DNA from: Aphrocallistes beatrix
Lineage: Eukaryota > Porifera > Hexactinellida > Sceptrulophora > Aphrocallistidae
NCBI GenBank assembly: GCA_963281255.1
Contig: OY725490.1
Location: 5,270,001 to 5,334,000, forward strand
DNA: 64,000 bases
Direction of reading: 5' to 3'
Below, one piece after another: positions 11,523 through 22,296 of this stretch. Within the stretch, counting starts at the first letter, position 1. Every line of letters starts with the position of its first letter. Under the pieces are notes generated by a model. The model searched no databases. It was not told the origin of the DNA and worked only from the letters and a program-made list of their open reading frames with translations. The position numbers and the translations under genes were made by a program.

Positions 11523-13017
11523 CTGTTCGTTGGAGCACCACACATTGGCGCCAATTAATCTTTGCATACCTAGGCATTTTGCTCCAAATACAGTTTCGTC
11601 TCAGGGATTGGATTGTACTCTCCTGTTCAAAATGTGCCTGTGAATGTACCCTCTCGAGAACTGTCTATTGCGTATCTTCAGTAACTAAAATGCGATTATC
11701 GAAGAAAAGTATTTCCCCACCCATTCTCAAGGATCGGCTACTTTTCAAAAGCCAAGTAGTTACTCTAGCGTTATCTTTTATCTGCCTTATCACTTGGCTG
11801 ATCAAGATCGTTCCGTTGCTTGTTAACGACTTGCTCTTCAAGGGCTATGTAAACTCTCTATATTCACACTTGTGTCGCAATTGAGGTTTGGTATGCCCCT
11901 GAGATAGCCCACGACTTTGTTTTCCTTCCATGGTCTGTACTGGACACGATAGGGTAATTCTTCTAATTCGAGGATCCACCTAGCAAATGTGTGACGTGGG
12001 TCCTTTTGATTTCATAGCCATTGTAAGGGGCAATGGTCAGTAAGAAATATAATGTCCCGAACTCCCTTAAGTTAAACTGCCCATTTTCGTGCTGCTGACA
12101 CGAACGCCAATGCCTCCAGTTGCCCAGCACTATAGTTCTGTGAGGAATTCAATGATAATTAATGTTGACTTGATGGTATAACTTTCTACTTCTCTTGTCC
12201 AGCTGCTACAGGACTGCTGCCAATCCGGCTGTGGACGCATCCGTTTCTTTGTAAAAGGATTAGTCTAGTCTGGAAAAGCGAGGGATTTATATAGGATCGT
12301 GTATTAACTTCTCTAGCAGTTCTTGCTATGTTTGTTCACATCTTTCATCTCAAACTCATCTAATCACTTTCTTGTTAATTTCTACAAAGGTGTGGTAATC
12401 TCAGAAATTCATGGTAGGTAACAGCGATAATCTGGAGTTCAAGTAGATTATTTAGCCTGGGGAATTCGATTCTACTCGAATACTCTTCATTTGCCTTCTT
12501 TCTCGTGAAATGTGATGTCCAAGATATTCGCACTGCTGATTTGCAAACCGGCATTTAATTTTCTTCAATTGCCCCCAGTAATAGTTAAGTGAGAGAAAAA
12601 CTCTTTAAGACATTCCAAATGTTCGCCAAATGCACCAGAATAGATTAGAATGTCGTCGACATAAGTTTTCACTCCTCGAATGCTTCCCATTGTACGGTAT
12701 TATACGCTGAAAAGTTGCTCCAGAATTAACCCTTCCCAATTGGCATGACCATATTCTCATATAATCCTCTGGGTGTATGAAATGATTCCCAATATCGGCC
12801 TTGCGCATGGGAACGCACCAATACGCACCATCTGCTTCCGGAGAGCTTATCTCAAATCGCCTGTAGATTGGGTTGTCCATATGCGTCCCTTTTCTTAACT
12901 GTATTTAAATTCCGAAAATATATCGCGCATCTCAATGACCATCTTTCTTCCGTACTAGGGCCACGTTGCTGGCCCAAGTCGTTTTCGAGACATTAGGATC
13001 AAACAGTAGTGTATGCA

Positions 13018-13277
13018 TATAATCAAAAGGAATATCTGTGATTGAAATTAATTGGTTCATGTGAGAACCAATCAATGATCAGACTTTTATAATGCGAATC
13101 ACACGATTCTATTTAATATTAATGTAGCTGCAGACAAATGACTATTCAGCATACTTAGTAGAGAACAAGAAAGTGACGTATTGTTTCTCTAATATCCCCA
13201 AGCGCCCATTGGACAACTCTGCGAACACACAGTGTCCGCAAGCAGTGCAGCGCAAGCAAGCGAAGCACGCTTGTTAT
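13018..13277 (+). mobile_element. Helentron-like repeat, subfamily 2 (3' part)
   Basis: This piece matches the last third of the copy at 25245-26005, including 'gtttctctaatatccccaagcgcc', and ends in the family hairpin AAGCGAAGCACGCTTGT. The 5' part is missing. Confidence 0.6.
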
Positions 13278-13829
13278 TGTAAATTGGAAGTCGTATTTTT
13301 TAACTTAGTTTTCATGTTTCACCACCTCAACTATGTAGTTCTGAAATTTTTTTGGTAATATTCTGACCTGTTTTAAGCAAACTTTTAAGCGTTATTAATA
13401 TGATTTTAATAGAAAATAAAGATGGGGACGGATGGATCTGAAATGTTGACGCATTCCTGCGTTGCTACGGAAACTTTCCTTTGGGCCTATTACTTGAAAA
13501 TATTAAAGTTGGGCATTTAAACTTAATGTAATTGATAGACAATAGGCTACTTTCTATTAGCTAATAATACATTTTGTAACACTTTATCCCAAATCTTTCA
13601 AAATATGTGACAATTTGTCAAATCTATGAGATCATTTGTTCCAAATCTCGAAAGTTTAGGATTTAGTGCGACATAATGTATTATTAGCTAATGGGATGTA
13701 ATCACAGCCTACGCAACTATTGCCTATTCACGGTATTTAACCATGGATTACTTCAGGTCTTATGTGCATAATATAAATTGTATTTCATATCTATATTTTG
13801 CTGAACTTTAATGGAGTGTAATTAATACT

Positions 13830-14480
13830 AATTGTTTGACGAAGCCGATATGTCTTTCGGCCATCCCATCAGACTCCGGGTGTTACGATGTAGTGTGACG
13901 TTTAGTAATCCATAAGTCGTGGCACAGTTCGTGCGCGGCTAATCCGTCCACATTCTTCCCCTGATCTTTGAGCATAATATTAGGTACGCCATTTCCACGA
14001 TAGACCCATTCTTCCATAAATGCGTTAACGATGGACGTTGTGGTCTGGTCTTACGGGATTGCTTCTACGTAATGTGAAAAGAGATCAACTATCGTATGAG
14101 TAAGAAGGACCTGTAGCCGCCATCAGTTATGTCCGGATGATGTGAGGTGCTCCATGTTAACAGAATACACTCAGGATCACTTATTATGAACCCGCTTAAT
14201 ATGAACATTCGTTTATTATGAACTAACCTTCTGGTCCTAATTTCATTTTTTAGATAAGATTTGTATTGAATCAAGTTCGCTTAATATGAAGTATCTCTAT
14301 TATGAACAGATTTTCTGGACCCTGGTGGTTCACAAAGCGACCCTGACAGATCAGATGTTCGCATACCTTCGGCTGACTTCGTTTTAAGCGCTCTCACCAC
14401 AATAAATTGCTAAAGCAGTCCCGGTCATCTTCAGTTCTGGGTCCATTTAAACCATCTTCTCTAAACTCCTCCATATCACC
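13830..14480 (-). mobile_element. fossil Gypsy-like integrase fragment
   Basis: On the minus strand the integrase core is recognisable (VPNIMLKDQGKNVDG and PESDGMAERH). It lies on the far side of the reverse transcriptase of the neighbouring fossil, so it comes from a different copy. It is broken, and a MITE sits inside it at 14171-14347. Confidence 0.6.
14171..14347. mobile_element. MITE, CAGGGTCGCTTATT family, copy 2
   Basis: It has the same architecture and interior as the copy at 3198-3378: TCAGGATCACTTATTATGAA at the left, and AAGCGACCCTGA at the right. It is more diverged at its left end and lies within the integrase fossil, so it arrived after it. Confidence 0.7.
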
Positions 14481-16556
14481 AGTTCCATGCTCTCCCATAG
14501 CCTCGTCTTCCTCGCAGACTTGTTCGACTGCTTTTTCAGGATATATGACAATTGTGAGTCCAAATTAACACTTAAATATGAAGAACAATTAGGAAGATTG
14601 ATGGGCTTGCCATTTTCCGAAGACCAGGTTTTCTGGAAACTTTCTTCACTGTACCTTCACCCATATCGAAGAGAAGTAGTATATCCTCGTCACAGAAATG
14701 TCTCGCACAGTTGAAGACTCTCGCCAATTTTCATGCATCATCTCTATGGAGAAACCTTTACCTTTCATCTTGCATTTCCTTGGACCAATGTTTCAACATT
14801 TAAACACTGGAACGAAATCAGTGCCGTCGTAATTGGAGCAGCAGTTGGCTAAACTATATCTATTAGGCATACTGCTAAAAAAATGTACGCGTTGATGAAT
14901 AAATTGGGAATTAGGAAGAATATGTATGGAATATTGTAGGTAATACAATTTAAACTAACAACGATGATTATCCTATATTATACATTGCATTTTAGCGTAG
15001 TCTAATTTATTTCAAACATCATGGTTTGTCTACAAAATAGACTTGAAGTAATCCATGGTGAAGTACAATTCGTACCGTGAATGGGCTATAATTACGTAGG
15101 CTGAGGAAAGTAGCCTATTGCCTATCAAATACATTCGAGTTTGAATGTCTAACTTTGACGGTTTTCAAGATATGGGTTGAAAGCCTAAAAACGTTTCATT
15201 CAGCACAGAAATATGCCAACTTCCATTGAAATTGTCTACTTTTTCAAAACCCGTCCCCATCTTGATTTTCTATGAAAATCATATCCAAATAACTTTAAAA
15301 TTACTTAAAACAAGTCAGAATATCGCAAAGATTTATCTGAAGTGTTTGAAAACCACATGACTAACATTCATACAAATATTTGAGGTGACACAACATGACC
15401 AAATATATAACGTCCTAGTTCCCAGACCGGAAAATGAACGCTTACAATCCTTACTTAAAACTTAATGATAAAAAGCGATATATAAAAAGCGATGTATGAC
15501 AATTTCCAAAAATAAATGTTTATAACTATACACACCTTTTTATAGATGTACGTATACTTTTGTCAAGTGACGAGGACTCATCGAAATTTCGCTAATACGT
15601 TACCTACTAGGTTTCCTCAAAAATTTCATGATTTCTAGCTCGAGTAGGTGTTAAAAGTAGCTTACAAACGAGGAGAGCTAGAGATTAGATTACTTGAGAC
15701 GAAATGTTTATTATAAACTTCATAGTTTCTTTCCATAATAATATTTTCATTATTAAGTAATAATGATCTATCAATGATTCCCATCATCCATAAAAAGATT
15801 TATAATTATAAAAAAATTCAATGACGTCATAATTCCATGATGAGTCGACATTTTCGTCTGAGGTCAGAGCTTAGTGGATCCATATCCAAAAGACTCCCAA
15901 ATGCCAAAAATCAGCTTTCTGTGCCTGTCAGTTTAATTTTTTAATGCATTATTAGTTTCATTCAATAATACAAGATTGCTTTTTGGCTTTGCCTAATAAT
16001 AGTAAATCAGCGTAAGTTGATCTATTTCTGTCCGATTTTGCTCAATCTTCATATCTAAGCGTGCTCTACAGCGCTAGAATCACTTCTTTACCCAATTCGA
16101 GTGATAAAGTTTTCGGTCCCATACTATATTTGTACCCTGTGAACCTTAATAGATTTCAATATTCCCAGACGAGGTCACAAAAAGATTTAAGATTTAAGTT
16201 GCTCAAGAAGTATAATTATAGAATAAAAAGATATTTAGTATAAAACAAATTTTCAAACCATAGCAATATATACTGTGTTTTTCACTAACCCAGCAGCTGG
16301 AGCTTATAGTAAAACCTTTCTAGATTGCATCAAGAAAGAAATTCTTTATGGGTATTGATTGCATAAAATTTTTCTGGTGCCATTTTCTTCAAACTTGCAT
16401 ACTTTGCCAAAATGGTCAATATTTATATTTGGAGACCCCCGACTGATTTAGATATTTATCTTTAGAAATACAATCATGAACCTTTTTTGAAATTTGGAAT
16501 TAAAAATCTCAATGAATTAACTTAGGACCAGTTGACATTTAGGACGAATTGATATA
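14481..16556. other. no gene recognised; repeat remnants
   Basis: Apart from the foldback arm ending at 15345, this interval holds a fragment of the Helentron-like family (15790-15950, minus orientation, with 'tgacgtcataattccatgatgagtcgac'). Short frames at 14487 and 16061 have no recognisable motifs. Confidence 0.5.
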
Positions 16557-16595
16557 TACAGGGTAATCCAAAAGTTCTGCAACAAATTTTGCTGA

Positions 16596-16751
16596 AGTTT
16601 TATACTCAAACAAGTGGATCTAACATCAGACATTTCATTTTGCTTCAAAATTCTTTTGATTATTTTAATTATTTTGTGATAAAGATGGATCATTAATGTT
16701 TGTGTGTTTAGAAAAAAGAGAAAAATCAAATGAAAAAAGTATCGAATGCTA
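16596..16751 (+). repeat. 156-bp direct repeat, left copy, abutting mariner
   Basis: This segment recurs at 17976-18130 in direct orientation with two substitutions and one single-base indel. It ends exactly at the TA where the mariner begins. See the right copy and the findings. Confidence 0.92.
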
Positions 16752-17975
16752 CCGAGTGTTCAATAAGTTCGCGGAATTTATATAAAGTTCAATGAGCAGA
16801 GTTAATGTAATTTAACCATTAGTAAAGCTATCAAATCAAAACTTGTATATGCAATTTCAACATTCTAACTCGCATACTTTTTATATTATAGCCAATTTTG
16901 TCTAGTCATTTTCTCTTTTTTATTTTTCGATGGAAAATTTGAATAATAGGGATTTTCGAGCGATAATGTTTTACAACTTTAAACGTGGATTAAACGCTGC
17001 GGAGTGTACTGCTGAGATGTTTACTGCTTTGGGGGAACTGGCACCAACCAAAACAACAGTTTACAAGTTGTACGGCCGATTTTGTTTGGGTTATATGTGC
17101 CTGGACGATGAAGTTCGATCCGGACTCCCGATTACGGCGGTCACTGATGAAAATATCGTCAAGGTGGAGGAACTGGTCAGAGAAGACAGACAAATAACTA
17201 TCCGTTAGTTCATGATGTGTCAGTATCATCGGGAACAATAGAAACAATCCTACACCATCACCTTGGTCTAAGAAGGGTTTGTTCTAAATTAGTCCCACAT
17301 TTGCTAACTTTGGAACAAAAAAACCGTCGGATCCAATTTTGTCACTCCATGTTACTGAAGTACTCGGAAACAGATTCTCGGCGGCATTCAGAGGTGATAA
17401 CGGGTGATGAAACATGGATTTACTTCTATGACATGCAAACGAAGCAGCAGAGATCGAAATGGATCTTTGAAGATGAGGTACCGGACACAATTCCCAAACA
17501 ATTCATGGCAGTCGGCAAGCGAATGTTCGCAATTTTCTTCACCACAAGAGGTCTTCTTGAATTTGTGATGCTTCTTGCGAAGCATACAGTTACCTCAGAT
17601 TGGGACACCGAGATTTGCCTTACAAAAGTGTTTCAAGCAGTGGAGAAGTTGAGACCAAAGTCCGGGGTCCGTGGAATGAAATTTCATCATGATAATGCTC
17701 CAGCGCACACAGCAGGAAAGACTAAGGAGTTTCTTAGGCAATCAGGGTTAGAAATGATTGAACATCCTCCCTACAGCCCAGATCTTGCCCCCTGTGACTT
17801 TTGGCTGTTCCAAAATCTAAAAAGACACCTAAAAGGCAGGCGTTTTGAGTCAGAATCCGAGCTGTCAAAGGTGTATTGATGCTAATGGGGAGTATTTTGA
17901 ACATTATTTAGAACAGTAATTTGTTAGTTCACTGTAGTCAAAAATATTTTTCCGCGAACTTATTGAACACTTGGG
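16752..17975 (+). mobile_element. mariner transposon (D,D34D type)
   Basis: The ends are CCGAGTGTTCAATAAGTTCG on the left and, on the reverse strand, CCCAAGTGTTCAATAAGTTC on the right. Together they form a roughly 25-bp terminal inverted repeat. The element is about 1.22 kb, the normal mariner length, and carries one transposase gene. The left flank is TA, but the right end is followed by AGTTTT, the start of a 156-bp repeat, rather than by TA. Confidence 0.9.
16930..17879 (+). pseudogene. mariner transposase with frameshift, catalytic residues present
   Basis: The N-terminal part (MENLNNRDFRAIMFYNFKRG, 16930-17208) carries the paired helix-turn-helix DNA-binding region. The second part (17217-17879) carries the catalytic core. 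It has GDETWIYFYD with the first Asp, HHDNAPAH with the second, and HPPYSPDLAPCDFWLF with the third, spaced as D,D34D. The two parts are in different frames, and the break lies at about 17208 just after RQITIR. The C-terminus ends early at SELSKVY, so the total of about 312 codons falls short of the usual ~345. It probably cannot make active transposase, though all three catalytic Asp codons survive. Confidence 0.88.
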
Positions 17976-18130
17976 AGTTTTATACTCAAACAAGTGGATC
18001 TAACATCAGACATTTCATTTTGCTTCAAAATTCTTTAGATTATTTTAATTATTTTGCGATAAAGATGGATCATTAATGTTTGTGTGTTTAGAAAAAGAGA
18101 AAAATCAAATGAAAAAAGTATCGAATGCTA
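17976..18130 (+). repeat. 156-bp direct repeat, right copy, abutting mariner
   Basis: It begins at the very base after the mariner right end and matches 16596-16751. After it the sequence continues as ordinary MITE interior, so the pair looks like one segment duplicated around the insertion. Confidence 0.92.
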
Positions 18131-18620
18131 TGTACATTCTATGATCATACTTTAAAATTAATTGTTCTTATTGGTGATTTCCCGTCTATAAATAATCCGA
18201 TTCCAGTATTTTAGATTAATAACTGACTATAGGATGATATAAATATATTTAATCAGAAGAAAAAAGTTATTTACGAACTTGACATTTTTGAGAGGAGAGT
18301 ATTGGAGTCCCTGGTATATAATATTTCAAAATTTGTTTAAAAAATGTTTTGCGCAATGAATAGTATTCATTTCTAAACTAGAAGGGTGGTAAGTTCCATA
18401 GTTGCCAACCAATTTAAAGTTAAACTAAATTATCTTAGTCAAATCAATGAAGCAAAATTTATTGTTGAGAACTTTTGGATCACCCTATAGTACTAGTAGT
18501 TGTTATGGATTCTAGTTAACCGGAATCTTTCATAGTATAAGGTAAATCATTAATTAATAAAGTTTTTAGATATCTATTTATCTTTAATGCAATTTTTACT
18601 ATTTATCAAACTGTTTAATA

Positions 18621-19048
18621 CAGTGTTTCTCAACCTTTTTCACTTATCGGCCCCTTATCTATTTAAAAATTTTCCAGCGCCCCCCTTCTCGTATTACTGA
18701 ATAAACAGGCTACAAATTTAGATAACATATGTATTAATTTGTTATGTATCAAATTATAAATGCATAGTAGAAGTATCCAAAATTTTATTATTAATGAGGT
18801 TATAATGGAATCCCTGACATTGGTGCTCGCCTACAAGTTTTGCCACATTCGGTTCAGTAATTTATGATAATACTCTCCTCTATGTTATCCTCTCAATCAA
18901 ATTATACTTCAATCCAAAGTTATACAAATAATTTATTATGGAAGAAATATTTCCCTAGCGCCCCTCACCGCCCCCTTTTCCCCTAGCACCCCCCTAAATT
19001 CTCTGGACACCCACCGGGGGGCGGTATCGCCCCCGTTGAGAACCACTG
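18621..19048. mobile_element. hAT MITE with perfect 8-bp target duplication
   Basis: The ends CAGTGTTTCTCAACC and GTTGAGAACCACTG are hAT-type inverted repeats. The 8-bp duplication GTTTAATA is exact at 18613-18620 and 19049-19056. The sub-terminal sequence is rich in 'cgccccc' runs on the right and 'ggcccct' on the left. No coding capacity. The exact duplication argues for a young insertion. It lies about 200 bp upstream of the PPP1R7 exon, probably in its intron. Confidence 0.92.
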
Positions 19049-19257
19049 GTTTAATACAATGTATCAGTAATAAATTAATGAATTTTCTTGAGCAAGCAAT
19101 ACCGAACTTGAGTATGTCCATGATACATACTATGGCAGTGATTAATATCAATGATTACGTTTGCCTAGGTATTAACAAATAAAATAGACTATATAATCAA
19201 TCGTCATCTAACATGAAAATTTATAAAATATAAACCAGATTTTTTTTTCAAATTTAG

Positions 19258-19744
19258 GATCCGGAAAGTTGAAAATTTAGAGTTTTTGACCAACCTTAAG
19301 AAACTCTATTTTGGAAATAATAAAATCGAGCAAATTCAAGGACTGGATACTCTCTCATCTCTGGATACTCTTTGTCTTCAGAACAACCGGATTACTAAAA
19401 TTGAAGGATTATCACAACTGCACAATTTAGAAGAACTTTATCTGTCATTTAATCACATATTAACTATTGAGGGACTTGAAAATTTAGTTAATTTGCGATT
19501 ATTAGATGTAGGACATAACATGATTACGATAATCGAAAACATCTCACATTTATGTATCTTAGAAGATTTTTGGATAAACAGCAACAAGATTGATAATTGG
19601 TTGAATATTGACCAATTGAGAGATTGTAAATTACTTAATTGTGTATATTTAGAATTTAATCCAATAGCAAGCGACAAGATGTATCGTAACAAACTGAAAT
19701 TAGTGGTTCCAAATTTGAAACAGATTGATGCTTCTTTGTGTTGA
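19258..19744 (+). CDS. PPP1R7: PPP1R7 (sds22), last coding exon
   Basis: This is the C-terminal part of the protein phosphatase 1 regulatory subunit sds22, a leucine-rich-repeat scaffold that binds PP1 catalytic subunits in nucleus and cytoplasm. The exon opens after a T-rich tract and AG (19256-19257) with the reading IRKVENLEFLTNLKKLYFGN. About six 22-residue LRR units of the sds22 type follow (NKIEQIQGLDTLSSLDTLCL, NRITKIEGLSQLHNLEELYL and so on). The protein ends in the LRR cap (VYLEFNPIASDKMYRNKL, VPNLKQIDASLC), matching the family's usual YLERNP...YRRK...QIDA end. About 160 residues are encoded here, against roughly 300-360 for the whole protein, so upstream exons must lie to the left, beyond or between the transposons. 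No break was seen. It is the only confident host gene in the window. Confidence 0.93.
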
Positions 19745-19774
19745 TATAGTTATAATACTATTTCATTGAATTTT

Positions 19775-19780
19775 AATAAA
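19775..19780 (+). promoter_or_regulatory. polyadenylation signal of PPP1R7
   Basis: An AATAAA hexamer lies 31 bases after the stop codon, followed by a T-rich and A-rich stretch, giving a short 3' untranslated region. Confidence 0.65.
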
Positions 19781-19799
19781 CTTATTTATTAAAACATAG

Positions 19800-21075
19800 T
19801 TGGAATAAATTTTATATAATTAAATTAAAATGCAAACCTCCTGACAATTATATATTTCTCGACTATTCTAGATTAATATTGTTATTAGAGCTAGAGTAAT
19901 TTATTTGTGCTTTGGCTATTGAAATTAGATTCTGGTATAGATTGAATTATTCTTATGTTTCGGATATATCCAAATCAAAAGAAATTTATGGATTTACAAT
20001 GTATTATAATATTGTATTTAAATTCGATTCAGGAAGTTAACAAACTATATATGTTCATATAGGTATGCTACCCTACAAGCTATTAAAAGCAACAAAACTT
20101 AATTAATCAAGGCAAAAATTATGTACTCATAAAAATAAACCATGATTCATTGAGTTCATGATGAGTATATTTTTGTTATAATTTTTGTATATTTATGAAA
20201 TATCCAAGTAACCATTACTTTTATTTCATGTACTGATTTATGTTCGCGACACTTTTTTGTATTCACCAAATATCAAAAAGTACGTATCATATTGAATCCC
20301 TTAGGGTTGCTCTTATAAGTCTACCATAACGAAATATCGTATCTACTGACCTCATTGATACTTTGTTAAGGAACCAGTATTGTATTTTCATTCTAAGTTA
20401 AAATTCATAATTTTGGAGAATAGCCAGGTTGTGGCGCTTCTAACTTTGCAAATAAAGGCATACAGCATTTCATCCTATCTAATTGGGAGCCCAGTTCTAG
20501 ATTGATAGATTGACTGTATTGGTACTCAATTTTTAAAATCAAAAATTTTGATGAAACCTCTGGGGCTGGATTGCTAAATATATTTTTTGCATCTAGTCCT
20601 CTTTTTGTTTACTTGTCCTTTTACAGCGATGCTTCTTATGTAATTAAGATTAAAGTTTCGCTAGAATCTCTACATGGGTATTTTTATCAGATTTCTGGTG
20701 CTAATTATTCGACCAGTGAACCATGGTCACCCCCTGACCACTGTTTATGGGATAATGACATCATTATGGACTAGTATATGTAGATTTATAACTAATCTTG
20801 CGATTTTTTGTCGCATCAGCATTATTATTGTATGATGTTGATTTCAATATTCTGCTTATAACCTGAATACTATTCAAAATAGATGGTCCATATTCTAATT
20901 GAAGGTAAATTCTAATTTGTGAACAAGGCTAAAGCTTCTTATTCCCAAATCATTCGGATTTTAGTCAGCTTAATTATATGGACCTTAAAATTTTAAGTAT
21001 ATTTGTAACTTAATAAGATTGCTATTTCGCGAATACGTAGAGACACAATAAAATTCTCAATAGCACTATGGGAGG
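19800..21075. other. AT-rich intergenic stretch, nothing recognised
   Basis: No open frame with a known motif, no clear repeat and no RNA gene were seen. The frame at 20571 shows no domain and looks like chance. Confidence 0.5.
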
Positions 21076-21202
21076 GTCGCATTTGCTTAACTTCGCAATT
21101 ATTGGTGATAGAAGGATTCAATTTTTATTAACAAGTGTGTATTGCAATAACTCACGAATTGATAGCATAATCTAAAAGAATTTTAACATCTCCGAATGAT
21201 CT

Positions 21203-21608
21203 GCTTGGGTGGTTCAGTGGTTAGGGCGTTTGAATACCAAGACTTAGGTCGCGGGTTCTAACCTCGCTCTAGTCATTTGCATTTTACTCTCAATTACATT
21301 GCTTCGGTAATGTAATCTGAGCCTACACTCTTGCAGAACCTTAGTGAGCTGAAAGCACTAAGGATGTCATCTCGTTGGTAAAGTTAGTTAGGTGCTATCT
21401 TTCTTGCCTACTGTTAGCCGAGTTTTTCTCTGTAACACGCTATCATATGCACACAGACATACATCATATGCATACAGACACGTCGCATACACCTATTCAG
21501 CAACTATCAGTAGGTTTAGCACCTCATCCAGATTGTAAACCCCCTGAGAACATATTAGCATGGATTCAGGGGGTATATAAATTTATAAACTTTAACTTTT
21601 TAACTTTT
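21203..21608 (+). mobile_element. tRNA-derived SINE
   Basis: The head has an RNA polymerase III A box (TGGTTCAGTGGTTAGGGCG, 21210 on) and B box (GGTTCTAACC, 21254-21263) at tRNA spacing. It is therefore derived from a tRNA but cannot fold as one. A ~300-bp body follows, and the 3' end is a short tandem of 'aactttttaactttttaac'. The surrounding repeat (21080-21200 and 21612-21680) is continuous in the second copy at 30.0-30.27 kb. That copy lacks the SINE, which supports insertion here. Confidence 0.72.
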
Positions 21609-21682
21609 TAACGAATATATGTCTGAATATTGGTTCTTATGTGGTTAATAATAGATATCAGATTAATATCTGACAAGCGTGC

Positions 21683-21935
21683 TTCGCTTGCTTGCGCTGC
21701 TCGGCTGGGGTAACATTGATCAATTATGAGTGAGATAACATTTCTAAATACGTCTGTCCTACTGTTATAATCGCTATCGCACTAAAAATCACCAAATTTG
21801 ACATTTTTTAAAATTTTGATGCGTAATGATGATTTCACAACAAGCATTTTCATCTGAACTCAGAACTGAGAGGAGTTTCTTCAATCAATTCGTTATATAT
21901 ATATATATATATATATCCTTACTATTAAAACTCGA
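21683..21935 (-). mobile_element. Helentron-like repeat, internally deleted
   Basis: The terminal hairpin (CAAGCGTGCTTCGCTTGC) is at the left, and the element's 5' end TCCTTACTATTAAAACTCGA overlaps the right side as seen on the opposite copy. Most of the body is gone. It lies head to head with the next copy. Confidence 0.6.
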
Positions 21936-22285
21936 TTAATGTATATTTATTTATTTATTTATTTATTTATATATATCTATATATATCTGTAACGAGTTGA
22001 TTGAAGAAACTGCCAGTCACAGAAAGCTGATTTTTGGCATGTGGGAGTTTTTTGGCTATGGCTCCAGTAAGTTCTGAGCTCAGACGAAAATGTCGACTCA
22101 TCATGGAATTATGACGTCATTGTCACATTTTTAAAAGTTAAGCAATACAGTTATTTGAGCATAACTCAGCCATTATAGTAGATAGAAGGCTGAAATTTTG
22201 ATAGAATCTGTATACTAACATACCTCACATATGATGCAACTAAAAAATGATGACTCATCACTTTGTTATGATGTTATCATTACTC
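21917..22285 (+). mobile_element. Helentron-like repeat, 5' half
   Basis: It starts TCCTTACTATTAAAACTCGA, passes through a (TTTA)n/(TA)n tract and enters the conserved body. It stops at 'gatgttatcattactcatcaaaa' before the hairpin block. The 5' TC and lack of inverted repeats are what suggest a Helitron-related origin. Confidence 0.62.
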
Positions 22286-22296
22286 ATCAAAAGGCT

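Larger units (their letters stand above)
9826..12960 (-). mobile_element. fossil Gypsy-like LTR retrotransposon pol region
   Basis: On the minus strand, remnants of reverse transcriptase (around 12.6-12.95 kb), RNase H (around 11.89-12.15 kb, with TDHCPLQWL) and integrase (around 9.83-10.46 kb, with YYPQCDGMAEQNNG) appear in the order normal for Gypsy elements. No long terminal repeats could be recognised. The copy is old and broken in many places, and it hosts later insertions at about 10.46-11.52 kb. Confidence 0.75.
13345..15345. mobile_element. large foldback element enclosing fossil integrase sequence
   Basis: Arms at about 13345-13750 and 15040-15345 are inverted copies. They share 'ggtaatattctgacctgttttaa' type ends, a 'gatggggacgg' block and the phrase 'ccatggattacttcag'. 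The arms belong to the foldback family seen whole at 59108-59734. The centre, about 1.3 kb, holds a Gypsy-like integrase remnant and a MITE. These either inserted into the foldback or were captured by it. Confidence 0.6.
16559..18487. mobile_element. mariner-type MITE hosting a mariner
   Basis: The ends CAGGGTAATCCAAAAGTTCT and (reverse strand) TAGGGTGATCCAAAAGTTCT are inverted copies, with TA outside each end (16557-16558, 18488-18489). Removing the nested mariner and the duplicated 156-bp segment leaves roughly 0.55 kb of non-coding sequence, a normal MITE size. Confidence 0.75.

Noticed and set aside
21203-21275. A possible tRNA gene
   Set aside because: A and B boxes are present, but the acceptor stem and anticodon arm do not fold and a SINE body follows, so it is a tRNA-derived SINE head.
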